Assembly: GCF_007655135.1 (NCBI RefSeq)
Contig: NC_045131.1
Coordinates: 14,058,001 to 14,122,000, forward strand
Length of the DNA stretch: 64,000 nucleotides
Direction: 5' to 3'
From: Punica granatum
Taxonomy: Eukaryota; Streptophyta; Magnoliopsida; Myrtales; Lythraceae
A program made the translations under genes and the position numbers. The notes under the pieces were generated by a model, which was not told the origin of the DNA, ran no database searches, and was given only the letters and a program-made list of their open reading frames with translations. Positions 35,545-46,322 of the stretch are shown piece by piece; position 1 is the stretch's first letter, and every line of letters begins with the position of its first letter.

Positions 35545-36265
35545 TATTAAATTTCAATTTGGGCTTATATGGGTTTGGGTCCATATCCACTTAAAAGCTT
35601 AAGCTTATAAGTGGTGGTACCTAAGCCTCATATAAATCAGTGGATTTTGATTCATCTTTTCTATGTGGGATGAATATCCTCAACACCCGCTCTCAAGTGC
35701 AACGTGTGGTCTATTTTTGCCTACACATTGTCACGTGCCCTTAAACACCCGCCCTCAACAATTGACCTCGAGCCGGGCTCTTCTTCCGTGCTCGGGCAAG
35801 GGGGGACTAACACGAGGCGCACTTTGGTTGCACTCGACATACTGGGCTTGGCGTGGTGTGGGTGCGCACACGCGCATAGGTACGCATACGCGTAACCTAG
35901 GTTTTGATACCATATTGAATTTTCATTGAGATTATACAGGCTCGGGCCAGGCCCAATATGTCCGAATGCAGTCAAGAGTGCCCCTCGTGTTAGTGTTCCC
36001 CCTCGCCCGAGAAAGAAAGATGAGCCCGGCTCGAGGTCAATTGTTGAGGGCAGGTGTTTAAGGGCACGTGACAATGTGTAGGCATAAATAGACCACACAT
36101 TGCACGTGAGGGCGGGTATTGAGGAATAAAATGGGATAAATTCCACATCGGAAAAGAAAAGAAAAATCCATGGGTTAATATATGGCTTGAGTACTACCAC
36201 TTATTAGCTTGAACTTTTAAATGGAAATGATTTCGAGCCTGTATAAGCCCAATGAAAATTCAATA
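35545..36265. mobile_element. Palindromic LTR-retrotransposon derivative with 5-bp TSD
   Basis: 721 bp between ggaag at 35540-35544 and 36266-36270. The outer ends are inverted copies ('tattaaatttcaatttggg' left, complement of 'cccaatgaaaattcaata' right). The two halves are imperfect inverted repeats of about 350 bp meeting near 35912, so very similar ORFs occur on both strands (35704+ and 35721-). The left half contains 'tttgatacca' at 35902-35911, the complement of a TGGTATC-type initiator-tRNA primer-binding site. Both halves carry an LTR-start-like 'tgttgagga...cccacat' (complement near 35664-35685; + strand version near 36117). This looks like two small LTR-plus-leader units joined head to head, then integrated as one. 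Confidence 0.7.
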
Positions 36266-36270
36266 GGAAG

Positions 36271-37530
36271 TACTACTGGAATAATACAATTTTCTGCCAG
36301 ATACTTTGGGGGATAAAATATATATTAGAGGATAAAAGTTCTCACAACCATAATTTAGGTTTGTAAAAATATTCTTCTCAAATTTATTCCAAATGTCATG
36401 TCTCGACCGTGAATATCCTACATTAAATGATATGGTGTCTTTGTGAAAGGGAATATAGCGCAGTAATATACATTCTCATGTAAAGTCAAAAAGTTATTCA
36501 TCCTTGTTAGTAAAACTTTCCATATATTTAATGTTCGATTTTTCGAAGTTACGAGAGTGATATCTCCCATAAATCTGCTTTATGATTATAAAAGAAAAAA
36601 GTGAAAAAGGAAAAGCGTTATTTTTAAAATAAGTAAATGGTGGGAGAAGACAAAGAATCGACGCATAAAAGCGAATATCAGTGGACATGCGTTCGATATG
36701 GGCGTCAATTGTTGACTTATCATGGAGAAAATCCTATAGTGACAAAATCTCGATACCTTTTGAACTTCTACAGGTAAGAAAGATTTCCCCCATGTATGAT
36801 TGAAGAATGATTCAAGTGGGATTTAGTCTGTCTCCTATTTATGTACAGCTTAAATAGAATCTAATTATGCAGGACTATTGATACAATATACTTTTCTAGA
36901 ATTAATAACAGTGAATTTTTTTTTAATATTATTTAATAAAAAAATAAAAAGCTTACAAAATCGACCCTGTTCCAGATACACGAGGTGCTGCCTCGTCACC
37001 TTTAAGACATTTTCCAATCAACCAATGCCAATGCGTCACCCAACTTTGTCGATCTTTCCTCAAAAGATATGATATTATTATTCGGCAATTTTTTTTAACT
37101 TTTTGGTAGATAAATAGAAAATATTATATATAGAGTTCTAATTTCAGAAATAGTTCACAGTAAAAAGGTGCAAAATTTAATTATCATGAATGGAACTTAC
37201 TATGTCTTTTTTTCATTTTCTGTTTTTTTATCTCTTATTGGATCAACAGGTCCCATTCTAATGGAAAAAGGTAGCTAATAAAAAAGAAAATAAAAAGGGA
37301 GCATAATTGTTGCTCTTTAATTTTCTTAGGTCTTTGGCCCGTAAACTTACCAAAAAAAGGGAGCATAGTTGTAATACAGCATCACGATCATCTAATGAAA
37401 ATTTTATTGAATAAAATCCTCCTAACAAATCAGTTTAACGTTTTGTTTTGTTCCTTTTTTTTCGACAAATATTTTTTCTTTCGCTAATTTGCCCCTGACT
37501 ATCCAAAAGGCATATAACATTAATAAAGAA
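36271..37530. other. AT-rich intergenic
   Basis: No gene is supported. The short ORFs at 36494-36688 and 36878-37072 lack protein-like composition. Poly-A/T rich throughout. Confidence 0.45.
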
Positions 37531-37534
37531 CAAC

Positions 37535-37700
37535 AAGAATTGATTAAAGTAGTTCTGCCTTTATCCCTTATAAGTAAGGTCTCATATTCGAGTATTATGA
37601 TTGGAAAAAAATCATATACCTTCACCCTCTTAGTGGCCGATCCGATTAGAACTGAATTAATTAAATTTATTGAACTTTTTGAATACCAGAGTGCATAAAA
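37535..37700 (+). mobile_element. Possible SINE-like fragment
   Basis: 'ttaaagtagttctgcc' and 'ggtctcatattcgagtat' (37577-37594) resemble diverged A- and B-box words at a SINE-like spacing, followed by AT-rich sequence and an A-run at 37697-37703. No TSD was found. Confidence 0.25.
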
Positions 37701-37996
37701 AAAGTATAATAAAGAATTTCTTAATGTTCATTAATCCTTTCTTTTTTTTTCCCTCCTTTTGGAACATGTCTCCCTTCCCTTCTATTATCCTATCCGGTAA
37801 AATCGACTGAAAGGACAGTTATGTTCCGCTTGATCACTGTCACGAAATTTTTAAGAAAAGGTAAAAAGGAAAAGATAAGGAAGATTTCAAATAACACAAA
37901 AAGTTTAAAGGACGATCTACCTCCGCGCATGGTGGCTACGAGCGAGGACCCGCAGTCAATGGCCTTTGAATCCACTGCACCAAGCTGGCCTGTCGC

Positions 37997-38608
37997 TAGG
38001 AATGTAAACGAGCCAAGCCAAATCCAAATATACAAGGTTCAAGCTTGAGCTCGTCAAATTTTTCCTAGGCTCAAGCCCAAGCTTGAGCTTGATCAAGCCT
38101 TAAAGACTGAGCTTGAGCTTGGCTTGTCAGAAAAATCAAAAGCTCAAAGTCGGCTCGTTTAAGCTCGGCCAATTGATCAAGTTCAGTAGAAAAGTTGGGC
38201 TCGGGCATAGACTTGAGTTCGGGCTTGTTTATGCTAAAAAAAGGATTATAAACTAAATTATAAAATAACAATGTCATGCGTTAATTTAAAAATACCAATT
38301 ACAACTTGATAGTACTCAAATTCAAATCACATGGAGTTCAATTAAAATATTACATTTGACAATATGAAAATTAGAGTTTCGACAATAAAAATATTAAAAT
38401 CAATATCTTAAATCAATAATAATAATAAAAGCTCGTTTAGACTCGTGAGCTTCACGAGCCAAATATTATTAAGCTCAGCTCGACTTGTTTAACTGGCGAG
38501 CTCGAACCCAAGCCTGAACTCTAGCTTAATAAGAGCGAACCGAACTTGAGCTTTCGTTGGGCCGAGTCTGAATCCCTCTCGAATAGTCTCATTTCATTTA
38601 CACCCCTA
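37997..38608. mobile_element. Non-autonomous hAT-type element with 8-bp TSD
   Basis: 612 bp with inverted ends taggaatgtaaa (37997) and the complement of tttacacccct(a) at 38598-38608. It is flanked by 8-mers cctgtcgc (37989-37996) and tctgtcgc (38609-38616), 7 of 8 identical. The subterminal regions (38030-38230 and 38430-38580) are dense in GAGCTTGAGC/GCTCAAGC-type words in both orientations, the usual structure of hAT ends where transposase binds. The interior is AT-rich and non-coding. Its terminal TAGGNNTGT word resembles that of the CWC15-carrying element at 22461. Confidence 0.82.
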
Positions 38609-38616
38609 TCTGTCGC

Positions 38617-38917
38617 GATGGTTTGGGGTGCCGAAGCACCATTTTCTTCGCGGTGTGCCAATGCGGTGGCTCGGCCGGTGGGTACTAGAATTTTGGTAAA
38701 TGTAATTGCCAATTTGCCAATTATGTGACGCAAAGGAAGGGGCAAAAAAAAAGAAGAAGGCAAGTTTACATCATACATACTTTCTTCTTCTTTTTTTTTT
38801 TCAGTGAATATACATCCTTCCCATTTTGATGACATGAATTCGCAAAGTCATTTTTAATTGCACGTGAAATATTGAGCCTTAAATCTTAGAAAACTTAATA
38901 TGGCTTCTCTTATGAAG

Positions 38918-38961
<44 letters not shown>

Positions 38962-41200
38962 AAGTGAATAATTTTTTAAGTTGGTACACAATAAATAATT
39001 CTGATTCTTTTTTTTTCTGTAGAGATTTTTTATACTAATTACATAACATCAAATATTAGATGCGAGAAAAGACAGTCGAATTCATTATACTATGACTTAG
39101 TTGAAATGATTATTTACTTATTTTGCTAATTATTTTCCCTTTCTGATTAGCAAGTTCTTTTTTTTGTTTGTTTTTCTTAATCCTAATAGAGAGACTCTTC
39201 ATATTCCCTGAAGGTTTCCATATGTTGCTTATGAGCTGTGAAGAAGGGAAAAGAAGAAGAAGAAGAAAAACAAAAGATTAATTAAGGAACTATTTATTAT
39301 GCTTTTCGAAGAGTTAGGGACAAATTATAACTAGTTTTTTTACCAGTGCGTTGGGCGGATGCCTTCTTTTACGTATTTAAGCTAATTTTGTATAAAAATA
39401 TTAAAAAATATAATGAAATGACTACTTAGAGTTTAATTATTGATATTTGATAAATTATATTCACAATTTTATTGCTTTTCAAAAATATTCAACCGTGTTC
39501 TACTATTATGGGGTCTCCTTTAAAATCTAGAATGTAAATTGACAAAATATATTCTATATCATTCCATCATCCATGTTTCTTATGGTCTGGATGGATGTTC
39601 GAGGAACAAAATATGATCTGGAGAATAATTTTCCCTTGATAATAACTTAGCGTATATGTACATATATGTACTTTGAAGAATGAGTGATTCCTCCCCACTT
39701 TTCTTTCAAATGAAAACCCCTTGACAAAGAAATAAAAACACTCAATGGAGAGATTTGAGGAGGGAGAAGGAAATAATAAAATATTGAAAACTTTCCTTCA
39801 TCCATGCATGCAACCTTTCTCCTTCAATTTTGGCTTTCCTTCGAGGATTTTGATTGCCGGCTTTCCTTGATCAGAGAATTTGATTGCAGCAGTGATTCTT
39901 CAATTAAGTCTTTCCTTGATTCGGGCTCGCAACGGACATAAGGAATTACTGTAATAATTTCAATTAATATCTTAAATTAAATTCATGAACATTAATAGAA
40001 TAATTTTTAGATATTACATCATCCTAGATAACATCCAAGCTTCTAACGATAAAGAAGCACACACTGCATCTCCGTCCTTTTATCCAGCATTGTTATGTTC
40101 ACGTCCCCCATCAACCACAGATTCATCCACTGATTAAATCATCAAAAGTTCGAGTATAAAAATTCATGTGAAACTTACAAGGATACACATATTTAGAAAA
40201 TTGCAAGCATACCTTCGTGCATACTCTTTTGTTGGAACAACATTTACACCATAGTTACTATGGCTTGGACCTTTGGTTCTATACTCACCCGATTCATTGC
40301 CGACATAAAATATAATTGGCTCCCAACTTTGTATCCTGATGTACAAGAGTTTTTCATTAACAATTGCAATTCATGATGTTTTAATGCCTAATCAAATATT
40401 TTAGAAAGAAAAAAGTAATCAATATGTCAACTGTAAAAAGAAAAGTCATAACAGCATATGTCAATTGTCGGACATTATATTCCATATTAAGCTCGATAGA
40501 GCTTCATCATATAAACCAGAGACCCATAAAAAATCCCACAGTCTCTATTTCAAAACAACCCCACAGTTTCCATTTCAAAACAACCCAACAGTGTCTATTT
40601 CAAAACAAATCAATCTATTTAGAGATTGATATGATGGCTAGATCAGTCGGCAACAGTGGTGGTCGGCTTAGATGGGAGGGCGAAGCAGAACAGGGTGGTG
40701 ATCATAAAGCCGACCACGATTCAAAGCAAGCACTACTTGGAGCATGTAATGGAACGGGCATGTGACGGCTTGTCGGGCTCCGCCAATTAAAAGACTAGCA
40801 TGGAATGCATGTCGCAGCCCTAGCTACTCCGGTCCCCATAATTCTGATCCTTCTCTCGTTCTCTGAGATCAAATGGAAATGTAACGTCACATAAGAAAGA
40901 AATAATGAAGATTAATTTATTTTCATATGAAAACGAGGGAAATAAATTGCTCTAATATTGAAGACTAATTTATTTTCATATGAAAAACCAGCGAAACAAA
41001 TATCTCTTTATTGCAATAGATATTTCCATATGGATTCATTCGAATTGACTTTTAATAAGGAGCCAAGAAATGAGTGAAAAAGCTGACGTGGCAAGTTATT
41101 ATCGAACGGGGACATATCATGGATCGAAACTTCAGGAGTCAGCATTAACATAATATAAATAGATATGGGTTTTCCTAATGTATCTCTAAGGGCATAGAAT
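38617..41200. other. AT-rich intergenic with (CT)n tract
   Basis: No gene is supported over 2.6 kb. An 18-unit (CT)n microsatellite lies at 38922-38958. A 'gtgcgttgggcgg' word at 39347-39359 begins an AT-rich repeat-like stretch of unknown type. Between 40553 and 40608 the phrase 'tttcaaaacaa' recurs three times. Confidence 0.45.
38922..38958. repeat. (CT)18 microsatellite
   Basis: Uninterrupted CT dinucleotides, a likely length-polymorphic marker. Confidence 0.95.
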
Positions 41201-41218
41201 AAGCCAATAAATATTACC

Positions 41219-41623
41219 AAATTAAAATAATATCTCATTAACACAATGATTTTAATTTTTAGTGCCTAATATACCCTTTAACCTCTCTTACCAAATAAAT
41301 TTCATAACATTAAACCCATATCTCTTACGAAATAAATCCTCAAGATTTTAATTAGAAGATCTTAAGGATTTCCTTGTGGGGATTTGGTCGATTTCATTAG
41401 TTGGCTCAATTTTTTTCAATGAAGTTGACATGAAATTTGAATTCCTCTTTTTTTTTTTTAAAGGTTTCAGGGTTTTACAATCGGAATTTGTTATTTTACA
41501 ATCGGATTTATTTGGTAAGAGATATGGGTTTAATGTTATGGGATTTATTTGTAAATGTTTAAGAGTATATTAGGCACTAAAAAATTAGAACCATTGGATC
41601 GGTGAGAAGTTATTTTAATTTGC
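41219..41623. mobile_element. Foldback MITE-like element
   Basis: The arms 41219-41340 and 41505-41623 are imperfect inverted repeats of about 120 bp. 'agtgcctaatatac' on the left matches the complement of 'tatattaggcact' on the right, and 'ataacattaaacccatatctctta' has its complement at 41517-41542. The loop (41341-41504) is unrelated. Outer boundaries are approximate and no clear TSD was found. Non-coding. Confidence 0.65.
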
Positions 41624-42376
41624 TTAGCCGATGAGATATCAGATCACTTCAATGAGATTGCTGAATAGTGATCTTGACAATGCTGAGGTGACAATGGGTG
41701 GGGTGCAATAAGCATCGTGTTGGCAACGGTGGCTTGGCCAAAAGAGAGAGAAAGAGATGAGACAAAGAAGGATGTAGAGAGGAATATAATAGAGAGAGGA
41801 ATGGAAAATGAAAACCAATACCTTTTGAAAAATAGAAGCAAGACAGGACACATACTTGTGAAATATTAATTTTTGATTGTTGTTACACATCCTCATCAAA
41901 TTTCAATCTTCTCTCTCAGACAATCTCTCCTTAAGGAAAATGCTTCTCTCGGACAAAGAGTTCTCAAATCTGCGAAACATTGAAAAAAATTTGCTTATAT
42001 TACTTGCCATACGATCCTCCCTATTTCAAAGCAGGATACTTTCCATTTAAATGTTGCAAGACATAGCAAAATTTCTCATTATATCTTTTAGGAAAAGTAA
42101 GAGTAATTCGATTGTTATTTGAATGGAATGTAGTCGTACCATTACTTTAAGAATTGATGACATTTAAATGGTCTTCTATGAGGGGGCACCATTACCTTTT
42201 GTTAGGAAGTGGAAGGGCAGGATGAGGTTTATTTTGCGCAAGAGGCAACTTTTCAAGAAAAGACAAGCATTAATTTGATATAAGGGTCTGACTATGAATA
42301 AAAAAACTGGGAACAGACAAATAAAAGGGGTAAAATGAAAAATAGCAAAAGGAAGTTCATACTTATGTAATTAGTG

Positions 42377-42399
42377 TATATATATATATATATATATAT
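42377..42399. repeat. (TA)n microsatellite
   Basis: About 11 TA units in AT-rich DNA. Confidence 0.85.
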
Positions 42400-42415
42400 T
42401 ATGTCTATGTACATT

Positions 42416-42823
42416 ATATTATTAATGAAAAACGCATTTAAAAACTGATGATTAGTGTGCAAGATATAATTTACATGAAAAGGTACATGCGGTTATATGT
42501 TAAAAAATTATAATTAAATTGAGATGTAGAGGGATATAAATGCGTACTTTTCAAAGTTTAAAGGGTATTTTTAGAAAGTAAAAATCCAGAAACAATTTAA
42601 AAGAATGTTACTTTTATAGCTATTATAAATTATTATAGTTTTATTTATTATTATACATGAATAGAGGATTTAATGAAAATATGTATTTAGAATGAGACGA
42701 TTGGTGTAAATGGCATAATATAGGAAAAAAAGTATGAGCGGTTATATTTTGGAGGATTATTATAGAGAGATAGAAGGAGAGATATAGATGCATGCTTTTA
42801 AAAGTTTGAATAATATTTAATGT
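42416..42823. repeat. Imperfect tandem duplication (about 160 bp, two copies)
   Basis: Copies at about 42416-42574 and 42648-42823 share ordered words: 'tttaatgaaaa..tgtatttag / gaaaaacgcatttaaa', 'gcggttatat', 'gagatgtagagggatataaatgcgtac / gagagatatagatgcatgc' and 'ttaaagtttg'. Both are non-coding. They could be part of a larger AT-rich transposon; related words also occur near 57550. Confidence 0.45.
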
Positions 42824-43089
42824 GGAGAAGAGAGCAAGTAAGCAAATGGCCCAAAGAACCGCATGGCGAAAAGAGTAAAAGTAGAAATATCAAAATATCA
42901 AAATTTCAAGGACCTTTTATAGTATGATTTTATTTATATGCGGCGTGTCTTTTTGAATTGGGGAGGTACCCTGATTCAATTGTGATTTAGGAAGCACAAT
43001 TGATATTCATAAATGAGAAAACACTTTAATGAATTAAGTATATATTGTTAAATTAATATAAGATGCTATTTTTTTTCAACTAACACTAA

Positions 43090-43280
43090 TTCACGTTGTA
43101 TTAAAATAAAAAAATCTCTATACATTGAATGAGTGAATAGAGTCTAGAGAGATGTCCATGTACATTGAATTGACAAAATCGGAATTAAGAAAAGTGTCTA
43201 TATACATTGAAGGGTAAAATAGGAGTTTTAAAATGTGAAAAAATACAATAATGAGTTCTAGACTTTTATATATGTAATAG
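43090..43280 (+). repeat. Dispersed repeat shared with 57600-57740
   Basis: Repeated phrase 'atgtccatgtacattgaa' followed by 'ggcaaaa/gacaaaat' and 'gagttt/gagctt..aaatttttatatatgt' occurs here (43151-43275) and at 57650-57735. Within each copy the 'tacattgaa' word is itself repeated two or three times. Probably pieces of one AT-rich transposon family that I could not classify. Confidence 0.45.
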
Positions 43281-43638
43281 ATTGTGCTCTACCATAAGTT
43301 GATTTTTTTGTAAGTTTATTCTTTTATATTAGAATAGCTTCTGACGAAAGTTTCATCAGTATCTCCACAGAAATTTAACAAAAGAATTCAATCAGATATA
43401 GTTGGTTTTATTTTTATCTTTTGAATTTTTTGCAGAAATGTATTCCTTCATATCTCATGAGACCAAGTAACCCGTGGACCTAAAGCGGTTTTTCTGAAGT
43501 GGCAAATTCAAGGCTTCAAGCAACAGTTTTTTTTTTAATTATCGCTTTTGTTTACTAATTATAGCAGCAAAATATAAAATTGCCAATAATACTACTAATT
43601 TTGATAGAAAAATATTATATTGTTGCTAATACTTAATT

Positions 43639-43819
43639 GGGCAGGGCTAAATCCACATTTTATATGGCTAGAGCCATCCCTTTTATGGTTAATGGACAAA
43701 ATTACTTTTTATATCCTCATAAAAGTCTATCTTGTAAGGCCCAATTTTTAAGGGTAATTTTGTCAATTTATCATAAAGATGTGGCCCTAACCACATGAGG
43801 TGTAGATTCAGTCCCGCCT
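43639..43819. mobile_element. 181-bp foldback MITE with TAATT duplication
   Basis: Two arms of about 70 bp are inverted repeats: left 'gggcagggctaaatccac', right end complementary to it with a few changes ('gattcagtcccgcct'). Both arms reach the shared core 'gacaaaattac' and its complement. It is flanked by taatt at 43634-43638 and 43820-43824. Superfamily not assigned; the whole sequence would fold into one hairpin. Confidence 0.72.
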
Positions 43820-43824
43820 TAATT

Positions 43825-45724
43825 TTAATGGCAAAAGTAGTCTAGTGTAGCTAATGCTTTATTAATTTAAGCATCTAAAAAATAATTAACATGGATTGTT
43901 AAGCAGAGACGTGGATTGTGCGCTATAATTTCGCTTGCTTACATACCAAAGCTAATAATTTTTTTCCTCTTATCCTATGATTACGAGGAATAATCAATTT
44001 AAAATTCTATGATATCGTGGAACCAATTGAATATGGTGACGAAACTTGTGCGCTTTTCAGATGACAAAATCGAATGAGATGGTCATTAATTCGAAACTGG
44101 ACCACATAAGTTTAGGGCAAAATTAATTAAAAATTCACTCAGTGCAGTTAAAATGTTATTCTACTAGGGGCATGATTAAAAAGGGAGAGGAAGTAGAACC
44201 GAAAGGGGGAGAAAAGAGGACCCATTTTAAGTAACTTTTTAATCATGATGGAGTTGAAATGGAGATGGCACTAATGGAAAGGATTTGGATATGGCCTGCA
44301 CCATACGAAGATATCATTTCACAGGATCAATACATTCCCAGTAGAAACCTCCTCTAGACTGATCGCATGAAAATTACTGTATCAATTATGATTTATATTT
44401 GCTTAGATTTGAGTGTTTTGAGCTTTTTCCTTTTTTGTGCACTAATAGATTTCTGAAAGTGCGGTGGGCGATTAACACATATTCGAGTTGAATTAGTCAG
44501 GGATAAAGATCTATCAATCATGAAATTTCTCAATTTACAATATTTGAATTCAAGATGTTGCTTAAGGAGTTCATACGTGTTAGTTGAACCAACCCCATAT
44601 TGATGAATTTCCAACTTTTTACTTAATGGGTGATTGTACTATGATTGACGCCAAAAATCGATTATCACTCAGCAAAAAAAGTCATACTGGCAGCCATGCC
44701 GTTGGAATTTCTATGGTTTATTCATTCTTGTGAAGTCCTTTATGGCTCGTCTTCTTTTTTCTTGTTTTTTTTAATTAACCATCACCAATAGTTGTTTCAG
44801 TTGTTGTTACAATCGTGTGCCGTGTACCTTAAGACGACGAAGTTGTGAGGTGAACCGATACCATAGACTGCCGTGTATCATGGTTTTATTCGAACATTGT
44901 CAGCATTGTTTCCAGATCGAACTGGTTGGTTGAGGTAGCTAAAGACTTTCTCGACAACAGCCGGTTCGATCTAATTAAGCAATAACAGAATTAAGCAATA
45001 TTGACTAGTATAATCCCTCATTTAATAAGTTGATCTCTCATTGCACCCAAAATCGAGAAGGTTTGATCTGATTAGGTTACTAGAATTCGATTAGTAGGGT
45101 CTTGATACGATATCCTTAAACAGCTGGAAGAAAATTCTGGATATACAGGATAATTGGCCCCACCATTCTATTAGTTCGAGTTTTTAGAATGAGTTTGGAC
45201 CCAACTGCAAAGAGGGTTAGTGAAAATTTTATTTGATATTAGAGCAGGTTTTATGTGTCTGTATGAGCTTATACCAAGCCTAGTGTGGTAAAAGTACCCC
45301 TCATGTTAATTAGTGCAGTCGGAGTGTAAAGCAAGAAAAGCTCGCCTGATGGCTATGAAATTTTGAGATGTTACAACTATCTAATCTAAAAACTTAACCT
45401 CGTTAAAAGACCATTTAATGGAATTAGTAGGTATCCACGCGCGTTGCACTTGAGATATTCTTATTTATTTTTTATGTAATTAAACATAAAAAATTTTGCA
45501 ATTAATTTATACACATGTACAGAGGTCAAACCTAATCTCTTCAGATTTTAGGTAAAGAATTGAATAATATTGAAAATTTGTCCTTCGAATATAGCCATTG
45601 ATAGAAGTTTTCAGTATTCATAATAAAGATATTTATCATGATAGCAGTAGCAGCGCAATATTAGAATGAAAATTAATATTAATAAAATTGCACGAAAAGA
45701 TCACCAACAACATAACAAAATTAT
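43825..45724. other. AT-rich intergenic with LINE-tail and LTR-end remnants
   Basis: No gene is supported. 'cactcagcaaaaaaa' at 44667-44681 looks like the 3' tail of a LINE of the 24.5-34.9 kb type, but no TSD or coding end was found. 'ttgatattagagcagg' at 45233-45248 resembles a diverged initiator-tRNA primer-binding site after an LTR end. Both are remnants at best. Confidence 0.35.
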
Positions 45725-45764
45725 CACTGCTAGAATTCACGACTATTTAGACGAGTCAATCCGT

Positions 45765-46080
45765 CCGAAATCCATTGGAGAACTGCTTTTCTGGCAGATT
45801 TCCGATGGAAAACAACCCCGTCGGACAACCGGGAGTTGGAAAGCTTTCCCACGGGTTTTCCGACGGAAGGACACCTATCAGAAAGCTTTCCGACGCCATC
45901 ATCTGTCGGAAAGGCCGTCAGATTGCCGACGGACAATTTGACGGAAAGCTGCCGAAAAATTCCAACGGAATTTCGTTTTATTTTTCGTCAGAAATCCGAC
46001 GGGCCAAAGCAACCGAAATCTCGTTGAAAAATTTCCAACGATATCTTCGTTGAGTTTTCCCATCAGAATTCCGACGATAA
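45765..46080. repeat. Subterminal repeat array at the CACTA 3' end
   Basis: About ten copies of words related to TTTCCGACGGAA in both orientations (for example near 45800, 45857, 45883, 45908, 45930, 45993). These are the expected binding sites for the TNPA-type protein in CACTA elements. Short ORFs here on both strands are produced by the repeats. Confidence 0.75.
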
Positions 46081-46322
46081 AAGTAGTACGACATGCAAAT
46101 GAATATGTCGTAAGGGATGAAAAAAAATTTGATAGGGTTTCTCCTTAAATGATCGATATCTCATTTAACACTTCAATCTATTCACACATTTTTTAGATAA
46201 TATTCGTTCAAAATATCCAAAATCACAACACACGTAGTTTCAACAGCAATTCAACATGCATAAGTTCAAAAGAAAGGCAATATATAAAGTTGAGAAAATA
46301 TAAATCTAGAGACATTTTTGAA

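Noticed and set aside
35721..36200. 159-aa minus-strand ORF and a similar plus-strand ORF at 35704-35895
   Set aside because: They mirror each other because the DNA is palindromic; they are LTR-derived sequence, not a gene pair.
39347..39540. Possible Helitron end ('gtgcgttgggcgg')
   Set aside because: No TC start, CTRR end or terminal hairpin could be identified.
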